A DNA stretch of 64,000 nucleotides from Hygrocybe punicea (lineage: Eukaryota > Basidiomycota > Agaricomycetes > Agaricales > Hygrophoraceae): assembly GCA_963556145.1 (NCBI GenBank), contig OY744468.1, positions 4,092,001-4,156,000 of the forward strand. Reading direction: 5' to 3'. Positions 1 through 12,682 of this stretch are shown here, piece by piece; positions within the stretch are counted from its first letter, which is position 1; every line of letters begins with the position of its first letter. A model generated the notes under the pieces. It worked only from the letters and a program-made list of their open reading frames with translations, was not told the origin of the DNA and did no database searches. The position numbers and the translations under genes are program-made.

Positions 1-15
1 GATAGGAATTCGACC

Positions 16-1443
16 ATGGTTGATAGGAATTCCACATTAACACATATTTTCATCACTGGAGCAACGGGTAAGCAGTGTCTCCTTCCAACGGTCTCCCGCA
101 ATAGACCCGCATGCCTGCATCATTTGAAATCCTTAGGGTACATCGGTGGATCAGTCCTGACTCGCCTTCTCAACCACTCCCAATCAAATACCTTCCGGAT
201 TTCTGCACTTTTGCGCTCCGCAGAGAAGGCGAAAAAGCTGGACGCACTAGGCGTCACTCCTATCGTTGGATCGCTCGCTGATTTGAACTTGCTTACAACC
301 TTGTCATCACAGTCGGATGTTGTGTTCGCTTGTGTCCGTATCAGGGTTTGTTATAGACGTGAATGGTCTCTTGACAGCTCGGACATGTAAATAGGCAGAG
401 GCTGATGACTTGAATGCCGCCAAAGCCATCCTGGACGGCCTACGACTTCGGCATTCACGACTTGGCATTCCTCCTGTCCTTATTCATACTGTTGAGTCTT
501 CCGTTTATAATATAACGGATATAAAATTTTGATCAAAACATCTTTCCAGTCTGGCACTGGTATGTAGTAATTGTCATTTCTCTCTCACCCATGCCTCATT
601 GTTTCCAGGTGTCTTGGTGGACGATGCAAGGGGAATGTATTCAACAGATACAATCTACTCAGACCTCGACATAGCCCAGCTGGAAACTCTACCGCCGACC
701 CAACCACACCGTGAAGTAGATCTGACAATCGTCGAAGCTGATAAAGAGGGTTCGCACATTCGTTCTTTTGCTTTCTTGCCAATCTTGTCGACTTGATACT
801 TTTCTCCACCGTAACTTCCACGTTAAGGTTACGTGAAGACATATATTATCCTCCCTTCCACAATTTACGGCACGGCCTCTGGCATTTTGGTTGATCACTC
901 TATTCAAAATGCCCATTCGCAACAAATCCCCAAACTTATCGAGTTGGGTATAAACAGAGGCCAGGGAGGCGTGATTGGCACTGGTGAAAATATGTGGCCT
1001 AACATATACATTGACGAAGGTATGTATAGTTTGCAAGCGATCACGCATACTAATCTAGAAGGGAGGACTCGTGTCCAGTTGCGGACCTCTATGTCACACT
1101 TTTTGATGCGGTTCTGTCCGGGGATCCTCCGAGCGACCTCGAGCACGGACGCTCAGGATTCTATTTTGGCGAGAACGGCGAACATAAACTATACGACCTC
1201 AGCAGGGCAGTCGCCGTGGCGTTATATGACTGCGGAAAAGGGAAGAGCCCTGAACCTACGACGTTCAGTGACGAAGAATCGTACCTCCTGCACCAGAAGT
1301 CATTATTGGGATCGAATTCCAGATGTCGAGCCGACCGATCGAAGGCGTTGGGATGGAATCCCGTGAAGGTCACGATGGATATGTTCAAGAGTGTCGAGTC
1401 TGAGGTGAAAGTTTGGATCCGTGAACATGAGAAAGAATTTTAG
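16..1443 (+). CDS. NAD(P)-binding Rossmann-fold reductase/epimerase (atypical or extended SDR, NmrA-like)
   Basis: The spliced product starts at ATG 16 and carries the nucleotide-binding motif GATGYIGGSVL, formed across an intron at about 68-136 (phase 1, GT-AG). Later exons give a segment ending ILPSTIYGTASG, which resembles the Tyr region of extended SDRs, and a C-terminal part with FYFGENGEHKLYDLSRAVA, as in fungal NAD-dependent epimerase/NmrA-type proteins. At least five short introns are needed; one exon of about 10 bp (encoding SGTG with its neighbours) lies near 550-560. Stop at 1441-1443. The family binds NAD(P) and acts in the cytosol on unknown sugars, aldehydes or lignan-like substrates; the substrate cannot be read from sequence. 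The start lies close to the window edge, so an upstream exon is possible. Family call firm, exact function open. Confidence 0.8.
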
Positions 1444-1994
1444 TCGGTCCCGACATATATTGGCCCCGGAGTATTCGTTTTAAACTTGTGCCAGCACTAG
1501 TCAAGATGTTTGACCCAGCAATGGGCTGAATTTCCCACAACACTGGCACTAATAATGATGCCGGGCCATGTCGAGGACTGTCTGAAGCAAATATTAATGA
1601 TGTAGTTACGAATAATATCAAATATATGTCCAAATGCGGTCAGTTCGGCAAATCCCGAATTCCAGTTGTAGTCGTTTCACGGCACGCCAGTCCACTCTTC
1701 AATATTCGATTCTCCCTCGACGGACCCTCCCCTCGCCGTCAACCACGACGACGACGCCTCACCGTCTCAGTCCCCAAAACCAGCTCTGGCCCCCCTTTCT
1801 ATATGTACCTGGTCAGTCTCACCGTCTTTAATATTACTTCCGTCGCTCAAAAAAATCATCACACAGTGACATTGCACCTCTCAGTGGTAGTGCATTCCTC
1901 TTGCGCTCTCGTTTTCGCTGTTCGCTCTTTAAGCTTTAAGCTCTACTCCCTGTCCTTTCTCGGTTCCTTTCCCCCTTCCCCCTTGTATTAAGTA
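1444..1994. other. Intergenic, putative promoter of the next gene
   Basis: No coding exon is recognisable. The last 200 bases before ATG 1995 are pyrimidine-rich (CT tracts near 1925-1985), as is common just upstream of fungal start codons. Confidence 0.5.
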
Positions 1995-3254
1995 ATGCAT
2001 CGACAGCGACGACAACCTGCCAGCGACCCGTTGGCTCCCCCCACAAGCATTTCCGGTATCACTGGCGGCGCGGTTACCATTGGGACCGAATTTGCCACGA
2101 ATTCCGGCTTTGTCTTCGACTCCACGCTCACAAGTGACCCCCATGCGACGTCCGTGACCGCACCAGCATTGGCTCCCAGCACCTCCCTCTTCGTCACTTC
2201 AACCCCTCCCCCACAGTCATCTTTTCCAACAACGGCAGCGCCATCACCTTCCCTGTCTGCGACAGTCAAGGCACCTATCCCATTATCGACCGTTATTGGT
2301 GTCTGTGTGGCGGCCTTTGTAGGCGCTTCCGCCCTTATTTTCATCGGCTGGTGGATATACCAACGCTCCGCTCGAAACCAGACAAATAGATCAAGAAAGA
2401 GCCGCGCTCCTTTATCTGATACTCGCAACGCCCGCAGTGAACTTGATCTCACAAAGTCTCGTCAGGAACCTTGGACGAAGCTAGAAGAAGGAGACACCAA
2501 GTGGGAGGACCATTATCAGACCAAGGAAGTCGATGCGCTCGGGCCTATGGAAAAACTCACCATGTTCAAAAAGGCCTCCAGCGTCCGCTCGACCTGGAAA
2601 GACTCGTCCGACAACCATCTTGTGTTTGAGAATCATCCATTTTCCCAATATCACCCGGATATAGCCCAGCAGCTTGCAGAAGCTCCCCAGCGACAGTTTT
2701 TTAGTCGCGTGGATACCGGCCCACCCATCTCGTGGGGTAGCGAAACGGCTGTCTCTCACGGCTCGCTCCTTTCTTTGAAGTCATTGAAGTCATTGAAGTC
2801 ATCACGCCTGGCAACAAGCGCCGTGTCGCCCATTCGAAGTATGGCGATCCCCACTCCTCAGGCAGTCTCTTTTGAACCGCATCGATGGGAAACAGCGCAG
2901 GTGATGGATTTCGACGAGGAGATGGCTACCTCAGAGGGTGGACACGAAAATAAGTCACCCCAACGCTCGGAAGAAAAACGTGGCGTCCCCGGCGGTAAAG
3001 GCAAGCAACGCGCGCAGGACCCATTTACCGATCACTATGTTGCCAAACCGAGATTGCCCGCGTTTCATCTCGCGACTCCTTCGTCGAGCAGCACGTTCAG
3101 TAGCGAACGCGCTATCCAATCGCTTATCGCGGTGCTGGATGTAACACCAGAAGAGGTGCAGGAGAGACTGCGTGCGGCCTCGATGCAGCCCTCTATTATC
3201 TCTGCAAATTCATACGAAGATGTCACGTCCGAGTTCCCCCTTCCCCCACCTTGA
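1995..3254 (+). CDS. Single-pass membrane protein with Ser/Thr/Pro-rich ectodomain
   Basis: Uninterrupted 419-residue frame. Residues 1-97 are rich in Ser, Thr and Pro, as in heavily O-glycosylated wall-facing domains, with no clear N-terminal signal peptide. Residues about 98-122 form one strong hydrophobic helix (VIGVCVAAFVGASALIFIGW) followed by basic residues, so the tail from about 123 should be cytosolic. The tail contains LGPMEKLTMFKKASSVRSTW, a segment I associate with a common Agaricomycete family of hypothetical membrane proteins, and ends in a proline-rich run. Layout resembles Mid2/SKG6-like fungal surface sensors, but no diagnostic domain is visible. Function unknown; a role at the cell surface is inference from topology only. 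Confidence 0.8.
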   Translation: MHRQRRQPASDPLAPPTSISGITGGAVTIGTEFATNSGFVFDSTLTSDPHATSVTAPALAPSTSLFVTSTPPPQSSFPTTAAPSPSLSATVKAPIPLSTVIGVCVAAFVGASALIFIGWWIYQRSARNQTNRSRKSRAPLSDTRNARSELDLTKSRQEPWTKLEEGDTKWEDHYQTKEVDALGPMEKLTMFKKASSVRSTWKDSSDNHLVFENHPFSQYHPDIAQQLAEAPQRQFFSRVDTGPPISWGSETAVSHGSLLSLKSLKSLKSSRLATSAVSPIRSMAIPTPQAVSFEPHRWETAQVMDFDEEMATSEGGHENKSPQRSEEKRGVPGGKGKQRAQDPFTDHYVAKPRLPAFHLATPSSSSTFSSERAIQSLIAVLDVTPEEVQERLRAASMQPSIISANSYEDVTSEFPLPPP

Positions 3255-5063
3255 TCTCATTTGACACCAATTGGAGCACCGTCTTACAAACTTGCACATC
3301 ATTTAAAGTATACGATTTCTGTTTTGTGATGTTTATTCTGTATATATTTTTGACGCGGTTGTCAAGATGTCGTGGCGACTTTGTCGTATATCCTACTTCC
3401 CCCTTCCTTTTTCTTGTCTCGTCTTGGGCCTCGCTTCCGGCATCGGGCTCAGCCCCCCCATTCTCGGACTTGACCCATCACGCACCTTTTATTTATTTAT
3501 CTTGCTGGCCAGATTTGATGGCCGTTTTCTTATAGTCCCAAGCAACGACCTCAGCGTTATTGACATGTGTTCGACGAATGCAATGGTTGAAATATTCTTG
3601 TGCACTCCAAAGTTGCTTCCCTGGTTTGGGATGCATCTGATACCCGATATCGGACTGCCAAGGATACTGTCCAAATGTGTTTCAGCGGTTGTTGATCTCT
3701 CGCCACTCGGATACCAAATATTCTAGCGATCACGAGCTATTGGCCCATGCGTAAAGCGCAGACCTTGTGGGCCGATGACGCTGAAGGTGAATGTAAGCTG
3801 TGCTTTATGGTGTGATCACAAGGGGTTCCGCAGGAAGGCGTGAATTCCAGAAGATCACAGCCGCTGAGAACGTGACGCTCTTGTTGTCTCGAGTCCGCTG
3901 AGTCCGGCATAAGAAGACATAGGTGCTGTGGGATAAGGAAAAGTGAAGGGGTGGTGACAGGTGAGAAAGCGAAAATATGTAGAGGGTGAGCATGTGGTTG
4001 GATAATGGATTTGACGTTGACAAGCTGGAACATCTCAGGCACACCATGCATGTCATAGGGCTGTGCGAATACGGGGGTTTCGCGTCTAAGAGCGATTCTT
4101 GGTGTTGGGTCTCTTCAAGAATCTAGACTCAAGCCTGTTATCCAGTTAGCTAGCGGTGCAGGATGTGCGTGGCTGTGACAAAGTCTAGAGGTGAGTGAAA
4201 ATGAAACGCACGTGGAGGAGGGTCATTGTATGCGTACGATCGTGACAACAATTTTAGATACGTGCAGTACGGCAGTTGGCTATGACATTCCTGTGATGGG
4301 GCAGAGTGAAGTTGGACGTATGGAAAGTTCGACTGGAATAATGACCTTTCCAATGCGATGTTGCAAACCTGTCAGGTACCCAAGGGGGGGGGCAATAATT
4401 GCCGATTTGTGCCAAATCCTTGTCCATTTATGTGTGTTGCTCGAATATCACAGATAGATTATTGGACCTCATGTCATGCAATGTGATAGATTGGGAATTT
4501 GCTAAAGGAACCGTGTTGATAAGAAAGGCAAGTGCGATGAAGACGGACACAAGCAAAAGAGACTTCAAATTGGAAAGAGAAGACGATTCTTGCATAGGTA
4601 TGAGGCTGTTGACAACGAGGAGCCGGGCAGTGTGACCATACAGGATCATGAGGATGAAGACGCATATAGTCGTATATACAGTCGCATATAGTCATATATA
4701 TCGCATTTAGCCAGGTACAAGGGTGGATTGAGCGCCCAGGCGCTGGTTGATGATCGGTGGCGTGAGACCCACCTTCAGCTCAGCACAGCATTGGACCACA
4801 ATCTGTGCGCCGGTGAATGCGCAATCAGGGTCACCACCAAACCCAATCCCGCAAGTCTTTTACGGTCACCGCGTAGAAAACCTGCAAAGCATATATATAA
4901 ACGTGACTCACACTTACAGATTGCCCTGCTACTCTTGTTTCCCTACGGTGAGTTTCCTTAACAGTTTCCTGAAGGTTTCATCAGGTCCATTCACCAGTTG
5001 ACCTGATCCATATCTTGATCCATCTAGAACACTCATCGCGCTTTCTGCTCGCCCTCTACCGCT
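3255..5063. other. Intergenic region, no gene recognised
   Basis: Short open frames on both strands lack homology I can recognise or shared splice structure. A short alternating tract of TCATATA/TCGTATA units lies at about 4665-4705. The last 150 bases before 5064 probably hold the promoter and 5' UTR of the transcription factor gene. Confidence 0.5.
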
Positions 5064-8000
5064 ATGTCTAGCCTATACGGTGATCAGTCATGGTCCCAGT
5101 TTCCCCTCGATCCCCAATCTCACATCTCTCTCGATCACGATTTCCATTACGGATCGCAGCCTCAGCCGCGGGAATCCTATCCAAACCAATATTCCACTCA
5201 GTTCTTGCCATCCTCAAATCCAAATTTCACTTCCAGTCACTCCCAGCCGCTGGCCATACCCCACCGGTATTCTGCAGATACAACGACCGCAACTGCCTCC
5301 GGTTCATCCGCTAACCGGCAAATCGATCCACCTTACTATGCAACACCTCTTCCACACCCTCAGTTTCACGGTACATTTAGTCCCACTACCCCATATCTCA
5401 ATACTTCGCTTGATCCCGGAAATGCAAGTCGACCGTACTACCTGTCGTCTTCTCCGCAGTCAAGCGTTCTCTCCGAGGCGCTCGGTAACGATACTGGACA
5501 AGGTGTCCTGAAATCATCCCCTTCAACAATCCACCAGACCTTCTCCTTCGCCCCGTTGAATTCTCCACCACAATCGCAGTATCGTCAGACCCCTACGTCT
5601 TCTACTACATCTAGTCCCAACCCAAAGAAACATCCAAGACTCGAATCACACGATAGAGACCAGGCTGGGGTCGACGGCGAGCCCACACCAGAGCAAAAGG
5701 ATGGCGCCATGAAAACCAAACCGTTTGTACTACTTTTAATTGAACAACATATAGCTGACATCGTCGGTACAGGGCAGCATGCACTCGCTGCAAAACTCTC
5801 AAAGTTAGATGCGAAATGAAAACAGACACGGATCCCTGCAAACGCTGCCTGAATGCCGGACAACCGTGCATCACGCCAGGACGGAAAAAGAGGAGGACGC
5901 CACCGTGAGTTTTCTCTGTTACTCCTCCTCTCCCCACCTCCCTCATTTAATATTATGCCAGGAAACGTGAACACCTGCTGAACCAAATCCGGGAGCAGGC
6001 TGCTCATATCCAAAAATTAATGGCCCAGCTGGAGGAACGCGACAACCATCCTTCGCCTGTCCACCGTTCTTCCACCTCTTCTACTGGAGACATCGAATCC
6101 AACTCTCCCGGCTCGCCCACGTCATCCTCTGATCTTGGTGACCACAACCAAAATCCGAACGTGAATCCTGATGTCCAGGACTGGATCGCAAAGGCAAAGG
6201 AGAGCATCGAAGCCTTTGGAGGATTTATCGGAATGGGAGGTGCAGCTATTGCCAAGAATCTCCTCGTGGAAGAGGACCCGGAGGACTCTGAAAGTAGCGA
6301 CGAAGAAGAAGACGAAGAGGATGGCGTCATCATCGATAAATCAAAGGACGAAGATGAGGACGATACGGTGTGTGAAATTGCGGTAGAGTACTCTGACGGC
6401 GAGGTACCCGACTCCAGCCACGGTGAGTGGAGCAAAATAAGTACGGTCCGACGACGCAGTTCCGGATCGAGCATCGGTGTGACCTCCACAGGAACCGCCG
6501 TATCGACACCGCTCGTGAAGAAGAAGGAATTAACTGGGAGCATGAATAATCAGAAACTCAGCGCGATCCCTGTAAAAACCAGCCCGTGGGGTTTGATGGA
6601 GTTGTTAATCAGGAAGAAGAAAAACCTGAGCAGGAAAGGCAGTGAGGAAAGTGCTGATATGGCTGCTGACGGTGAGGTGGGGGTGGCAGATGATGATTTC
6701 TTCAGTCCGAGTGAGTCTTCCTTTGAAATAGGCGTGGTACTCCACTCTGATCGCTTTTGTTCAAGCAGGCCCTGCCCCTGATACGAAGGATAACCTCCTG
6801 TCCCAAAATATTGTCACCCCCCAGGAGGTAGAGAAGTTGTTCAAAATGTGATTTCTCCTCTTACTTCTTCCCCTGCCACACTTACCTAAGGGCTCAGATA
6901 TTTTGACTACATGAACATCTCGTTGTCACTCCTCGATCCTCTCTTGTACAGCGCGAAACAAACGTACTACCGCAGCTCGTTCCTGTTCACTGTTAGTACG
7001 TAATTTTGTCAAATACAACCTTTGAACCTTTAGCTGATACACAAATTTGTTCCAGTTTGCGCCATTGCTTCAAGATATTACACGGAAAGGCCAGGTTTAT
7101 ACCGCCAGTTGATGCACTACGCACAACAGGCCGCGGGGAAAGCATTAGTCTATGGGAAGAAGAGCGTTGAGGTTTGTCAAGGATACATTCTGTTGAGTCT
7201 ATATCCCGTACCCGCGAGGCGGTGGGAGGAGGACCGTAGTTGGATCTATCTTGGATTGGCTATTCGGTAATGTCATTCACCTCCGTGAATAAACTGTGTC
7301 TTTGACATAGCATCAGAATGGCAACCGACTTGAACCTTCATCACCCAGTCACTGCAAAGCCCCAGAACGAGTATCATGCTCGTGAGATGCTTAACCGTGC
7401 GCGTTTGTGGCTAAACTGTTTCAATCTCGACCGGTCCATGGGCTCACAATATGGCAAGTCGCACATTATCAAAAACATCGACTACATCGCATGCCACTCG
7501 GAAGGCTGGTGGGAGAGCTCCGACTTCAATATCAAAAATTTTGATATTCATATATGCGCCTATAATGCCGAGCTGCGGGTCATGTCCGGGTTCAATGCAC
7601 AGATTTACAATGATCCCAACCATCCCACAGGCTTGAATAAGGTTGGTTACTTACCCATTATTTTTGTTGGTCCTGACAAAGGTTGTAATTTGGTAGGACG
7701 TGGATTTTGAACAATTGGCAACGGAAACTGACGATGAGTTGGTGCGTCTTTCCGAAAAATGGTTTGCAACCTTGGCCACCACGGATATGAGCAACCCCCA
7801 AAATCGGTTCCGCACGGGGCTCTTAAGGTTGGCGTACAGCTATGCTCGCCTCATTGCCCTGTCGTTCGGGTTCCAGCATCACTTTAGCAAAAATCACACT
7901 GTTGAAAATCCTTTTTTTTTGCGCGTAAGTGCCATCGTGTGATAAGTAGTACTAACAAGGCTGATTTGTCCGTTTCCAGTGCCTGCGTGCTGCGTCTGAT

Positions 8001-8946
8001 GTTGTCACTACCGTCGTGGATGATATCGCAGGCGTGCCTAACCACAGTATGTCTTTCAATTTTTTCGTCGGAGTGGCAAGAATCCTAACAATTTCGAAGG
8101 AATCTGGCTTCGTCATGGACCTGAAGCACAGAGTGTTTTCGTGACATTCGCAGCGGCTTTCTTGGTCAAGGTAACATCGTTGATTAGTTTCTTGTTATTT
8201 TTACCAAGCCTTACTTTGCACAGCTACTTCAACCTAAGTTTTCGTCCTATCTTACCTTAGACAAACGCATGGAAATGCATACGCTCGTCCAGAAGACTAT
8301 TGACCACCTCGGGGCCCCCGACATTGCTATCGACAAACGTCATGGCCCTAAACTCTACGCTCGATTCCTGGAAGGCCTCCTGGCCAGCCCAATGGCTAGA
8401 GTTGAACTGCCCTCCAATGGGCTCAAGCACAGCGATTCATTCCCGCACAAAAAGTCATCTCGGAGGCCCAAATCTGGATCGAGCCAATCACCAGAACCGG
8501 AACGTCTTTTGGAGGTCCCCACCGTGGCTTTATACCCTGCGAATCTGGTCGTGGGTTCATCACCATCCCCGAAGCCTTCTCACGCAGCGTTGTCCTTTGA
8601 CTTGTTTGCACCCATATTGGGCGGCCACGATCCGTTTGCCCCCGCCGGCGCCAGGACGCGTAGCAATCATAGCGTGGTTGACCACGGCCAAAATGGAATG
8701 GGAATGAACGTTGACTACTTCCAACAGCCCTCGTTAGACGATAACTTTTTGCAGTCTTTGCAAGCTTTGCCGTCAGATGATTCGATGTGGGATATGGCGC
8801 CAACAGGTGTGTCTTAAGTCGTCGATATTCACATAAATGCTTAAGACGACGATGCTAACGTAGGTCTCGACTGGATGAGTGATTTGCATAATGTGGGGTC
8901 TCAGGACTCAGTGTTTGGTCTCGGACAGTTCCCTTGTGCGCAATGA
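5064..8946 (+). CDS. Zn2Cys6 fungal-specific transcription factor
   Basis: Multi-exon gene of roughly 1,100 codons. Residues 1-220 are low complexity (Ser/Gln/Pro-rich). After a 50-bp intron (5723-5772) comes the binuclear zinc cluster at about residues 223-250: CTRCKTLKVRC, then CKRCLNAGQPC, followed by the basic stretch GRKKRRTPPKREHLL and a short coiled coil, the usual DNA-binding and dimerisation unit. An acidic region follows (DEEEDEEDG near 6300). The middle homology region of fungal regulators starts after 6900 with KIYFDYMNISLSLLDPLLYS and includes LGLAIRMATDLNLH at about 7250-7340. The last intron is 8807-8863 and the stop is 8944-8946. Such proteins act in the nucleus on GC-rich target sites; the regulon is unknown. 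The zinc cluster and linker look conserved among Agaricomycetes. Confidence 0.9.
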
Positions 8947-9657
8947 AACGTCACTCGCCTTCAATGTATCTGCCATCTCTTTCTGTGTTGTTTTTTTGTG
9001 TGTCTATCGTAGGTCCATTGACCATTAATGTCGGTTTGCTATCTTATCCGTCATAAGCTGTGTATCACTATTGCTTTGAATAATATAAACCTGGCAGGCA
9101 GTGCATGTATGATATAAGAACAACAAAGTTTATTGCATTGATACACAGCTTCCCCTTTGGGCATGGAATCTCTCATATGGCCATTCCTATCTTTCCTATG
9201 ACTCTTCCGCATCCAGCGTATGTGCAAAACATCTGTGCAACTTACACTGATCTACACACACGTGGCTTCAACATTCTTGCTGTATCTTAACCATGCAACC
9301 CAGAAGCATGCTAACTCACTGTCATGATGGAGGAATGAGAGCTACAGGACAAATTTGAGATGAGAAAACAAGACATTGTCGAGAGATTGATGTAGAACTA
9401 ACTTACATACTCTGATGTCCCTGAGATTTGATAACGTCATCGCTACATTGCCCAGATTTCGTGGAGTGAACTACCTGCAAGTTAACTCTTGTGGCCATCT
9501 TTTCCTCTGGATTTAATTAATTAATTAAATTAAATTTCTTACCAAAGTCCACACCTATAGGATTAGGGCCATTGTACCAATGCAATTTGAGAAGATTTTA
9601 ACACCATGGTACTCAAATAGGAATAGACATCAGCAAAAAAGCAAAAACATTGCATTG
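8947..9657. other. 3' flank of transcription factor gene and AT-rich spacer
   Basis: No gene seen. An A/T tract built from TTAATTAA units sits at about 9514-9535. This is the left border of the transposon island. Confidence 0.5.
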
Positions 9658-9924
9658 TCAGGTGATGATGATTGTAGAACCAGCGATCTCTAGTATGTGA
9701 AGGCAAGGCAAGGCAAGCAAGTAACAGATGGGGTGAGACACCTCAATGTCTAGTGAACAGCACAGGTCTACCATGGGTTTTTTCGGTAACCTGTACCCAC
9801 ACCCGTTGATACCCATACCCATGGCAACAGGTACAGGTTTGCCACAGGTAACCACTGGGTCCATCACTGAGGTGGCACCTGGCACACCACCACCCCAGTT
9901 ACCTCGCGGATGCAGTGGCAACGT

Positions 9925-10083
9925 TGTAGCAGGGGCTATGGGTCCCTGCTAAGCTAGTCACGAGGCTGGAGACGATCCTATAGCTCTAGTCTAAGACGGA
10001 CTGACTAAGTCTACTGACTAATCGGGAAGTCAACTAAGAGTCACGTGATCCACTGACTAAGGCTGCCCAGACCTCCTACTACA
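9925..10083 (+). repeat. Element K: 159-bp solo small LTR (TRIM-like), TSD ACGT
   Basis: Begins TGTAGCAGGGGC, ends CTACTACA, and is flanked by perfect 4-bp direct repeats ACGT (9921-9924 and 10084-10087). The right half shares the order ACTAA, CACGTGATC, ACTACA with the 157-bp terminal repeats of element L, so K is probably a solo terminal repeat of a related small element. No coding capacity. Confidence 0.7.
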
Positions 10084-10264
10084 ACGTCAATTGACATAGT
10101 GGTGCACATCTGTGAGGTGTACTGGGGGTGCACTGGGGGTGCTAACCAGATCCATGTGGGTGTGGGCATGGGATCGTCGTTGTTGCTGCCACAGCAGTAG
10201 TGGTGAATCTGGTGATGGCTGTCATCATCCTTGTCCTTGTCGTCCATCTCATAGTCATCCTCAT

Positions 10265-11075
10265 TGTAGAGGGTCAATGTCCCCCTGAGTCAATATTGTT
10301 GATATCTCATAAATCTGGATGAACCCGATGCCTCCAAACAACTCACATTCCAACCTGACATATGCTGCTTTGTCACAGCCACTTTTGGACCAAATCTGTT
10401 AGGCTCATAATCCCCAGAGTCCCAATTCTAGAGATGGATCTCATTTGGACTCAATTCCCGACTTCGGACTTGCCCTATATACCCATCCCCTCATCCTTTT
10501 GGAGATATACATGATATTTTAGATCTTTTTCTTGGATATGTGTTTTCCCCTCCATTTTGATTTCCTCATCGCATTGCAACCCCCCTTTTCACATCTCCAT
10601 TCCAACTTTGCTTTGTAGTTTTCCATCGGCCAAAATAGACATGACCAAAAGTAGACTACCCACTCATGTATTATAAAAATGGTCCCTGATGACCGTACAA
10701 AAAAAAGATACCCTTAGTCCCCGTTGCCTTACAGTCAGAAGCATCTTTTAATCCTTTCACAGGCTTGTCCTTGTAGCCCTTAAACTTTCATAGTTCACTT
10801 TGTTGTCCTTGTCTTAGTTCCCATTATTCGTTCATCATTCCCAACCCAATCCAACCCAACATCATCGGCATCATTGGGTTCATTGTTATTTACCCATTTT
10901 TAGTCTGGATTATCGTTATTTGTCTATTTTCTTAGTTTATATGGCGGCTTTACTTTCCATTTCTTTTACTACTCTTTTACCACTATCCCCAACACTGGTT
11001 ATCCACTGTCACTTCTACGCTGACACTCTCTGGTTAGGATCATTGTTCTGCAGCCACCCTGAACCTTTATCTACA
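10265..11075 (+). repeat. Element F: 811-bp solo LTR, TSD TCAT/TCGT
   Basis: Starts TGTAGAGGGTCAATG and ends CTTTATCTACA. Its order of blocks (CGGACTTGCCCTAT, AGTATAAAAA-like TATA region, CACTTCTACGCTGAC near the end) matches the LTR of element A at about 10480, 10670 and 11010, so it belongs to the same family at some distance. Flanking 4-mers are TCAT (10261-10264) and TCGT (11076-11079), consistent with one duplication of TCGT in which one copy decayed by CpG to CpA. No internal region remains. Confidence 0.8.
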
Positions 11076-11408
11076 TCGTCCATTGTCATCATGGGTAGTT
11101 AGTTGTGTAGTCAGTAATGTAGAAAAAAGACATAAAAAAAGATGTACCTGGAGCAGCAGAGGTGGGTGCACCACTCCCTGCTGCGTTTATCCTCATGTTC
11201 CCTTTGTCCCTGCATCATTGCATTGTTGTCATTCGCTGTTGCGGTGCCACAGTGGTGGTTGAGAGGAAACCAGTGTTGTGACGAAAAACCTGTGACCCGC
11301 AACATGAGTACAGGTTTGGTGCAGGTCCAGATTTGACTACCCATACCCATACCTGTGGCTACCCGTGACAGCTACCTGGTGGGTTTCTCATACCCGTGAT
11401 GTTCACTA

Positions 11409-11718
11409 CCACCATCAAGTAGTGGTAATCGTCTTTGGCACCAGGATATAGTGCGAGGACTGCATTCTTGAAGGCAGCATAGTCAGTAGTGGAGGCGGAG
11501 GGTAAATGGGCCCAGAGTTCATAGTCACTGAGGGACATGTATTGAAGACTGTGCTTGATGCATCCAGCATCATCAAGACCAGCATCAGCGGTGAGGATTT
11601 CTACTTCATCGAAAAAGTGGCATAAGGTGAGCAAGTTCCCATTGAAGGTAGGAGTGGTTGAGTGGCCATGAGCAGGCATTTTGCAGGTGATGGCATGATG
11701 AGTGGTGATAGTAGACAT
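11409..11718 (-). pseudogene. Gag fragment of element E (capsid N-terminal part)
   Basis: The reading frame from 11718 is clearly related to the gag of element A (13227 onward): shared blocks include MPARGHST versus MPAHGHST, FFDEVEIL and SLSDYELWA. After residue about 104 the hAT-like element J interrupts it; the frame appears to resume at 9750-9658 with DIEVSHP, aligning with the DLDRLTH part of A's gag. It ends soon after, so no zinc knuckle or protease remains. Not expected to be functional. Confidence 0.8.
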
Positions 11719-11896
11719 TGTGCAGGATGAGAGTGGGTGTGGTTATCTGCATGTGCAGAGGTTGGGTATGTGGATGACAATGGTTCGTAGGACAATGATT
11801 TGATAAATCATAGGTCGGGTGTTTCAATAATTCTGATGACAATATTTCAGATGACAATATTGTTTGTTGATGATAATTCGGTTGACGATAATTTGG

Positions 11897-12680
11897 TGTA
11901 GAGGGTCCTCGACCCTCTGAGGCCGTAACATCGATATCTAGTGAATCCGCTCGAACCCGATGTCTCTAGCAATCTACGCTCAAACCCGACGCAACCCGAT
12001 GCAACCCGATGCATACCGACTAGCACGGCCGCTCACGTACCTGGTCGGTCTATCTCCTAAACTCACGGAACTTCAAATATCAAAGATAGATCTCATCGGA
12101 CTGGGATCCCGACATCGGACTTGCCTTATTCACGCCTAGCGTCTCCCTTATGGGGATATAGTAAAGTATATTGCATCTTTTACGGTTTTTATATCTTCCA
12201 CCCATTTTCCCTGTCATCGTCGCCTCGCAACGCTCTTCCTACTTCCCCATTTTTATTCTCCTTTGTTTCCTCTCATTGGCCGAGGACTCTCGTCCGAATC
12301 TAGGTACAGAAATTTGTAGTATAAAAACGGTGCCCAAGCGCCGTCTCAAAATAAGAAACCAGTTCCCCCGTTTCCTCTCTCTGAGAATTAGTCTCTCAGT
12401 AAAATCCATCGCACATACTACTCGTCGGTTTCCTCGACGCTCTCCCCGTCCTTCTACCGTCTTAATCTCTACGTTTCTCGTCACCCGACACCCGACCCGC
12501 CGTACCCGACATCGTCGGCTTCGACCGGTCTCGATAGATTTCAGTAGTTTACTCGGCGGCTTCTTACCTTTTATATCCTATTATCTTACTGAAGCTTGTT
12601 AGACTATTCCTAGTCACTTCTACGCTGACCCCACAGGCCTAGGATTATTATTCCGCAGCCACCCCGACCTCGCCTTTACA
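11897..12680 (+). repeat. 5' LTR of element A
   Basis: 784 bp, TG...CA ends with short inverted TGTA/TACA termini. It matches the 3' LTR except at five positions in the first 150 bases. A TATA-like box lies at 12320-12327. Confidence 0.95.
12320..12327 (+). promoter_or_regulatory. TATA-like box in 5' LTR of A (copy at 21330-21337)
   Basis: TATAAAAA preceded by AATTTGTAG lies about 420 bases into the 784-bp LTR, where a U3/R boundary is expected. LTRs B, D and C carry TAGTATAAAA in a comparable place (22884, 30234, about 23970). Assignment is by motif only. Confidence 0.5.
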
Positions 12681-12682
12681 TC

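Larger units (their letters stand above)
9751..11408. mobile_element. Element J: hAT-like TIR element inside E gag, itself carrying two LTR-type insertions
   Basis: The ends are inverted: left TAGTGAACAGCACAGGT, right (reverse complement) TAGTGAACATCACGGGT, matching the termini of element G (31161-33885). Like G it holds a pyrimidine-rich segment with TCATCATCCTTGTCC units. It interrupts the E gag frame. The expected 8-bp target duplication is not convincing (TCAATGTC left, CCACCATC right), so either it has decayed or the ends are slightly misplaced. No transposase frame is seen, so it is non-autonomous. Once the two inner insertions (K and F) are removed, about 0.7 kb remains. Confidence 0.65.

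Noticed and set aside
9751..11416. An 8-bp target duplication for element J
   Set aside because: TCAATGTC and CCACCATC agree at only four of eight positions, so I do not claim it.
12121..12602. Short frames repeated exactly at 12121-12602 and 21131-21612
   Set aside because: They fall in the two LTRs of element A; identity reflects LTR duplication.
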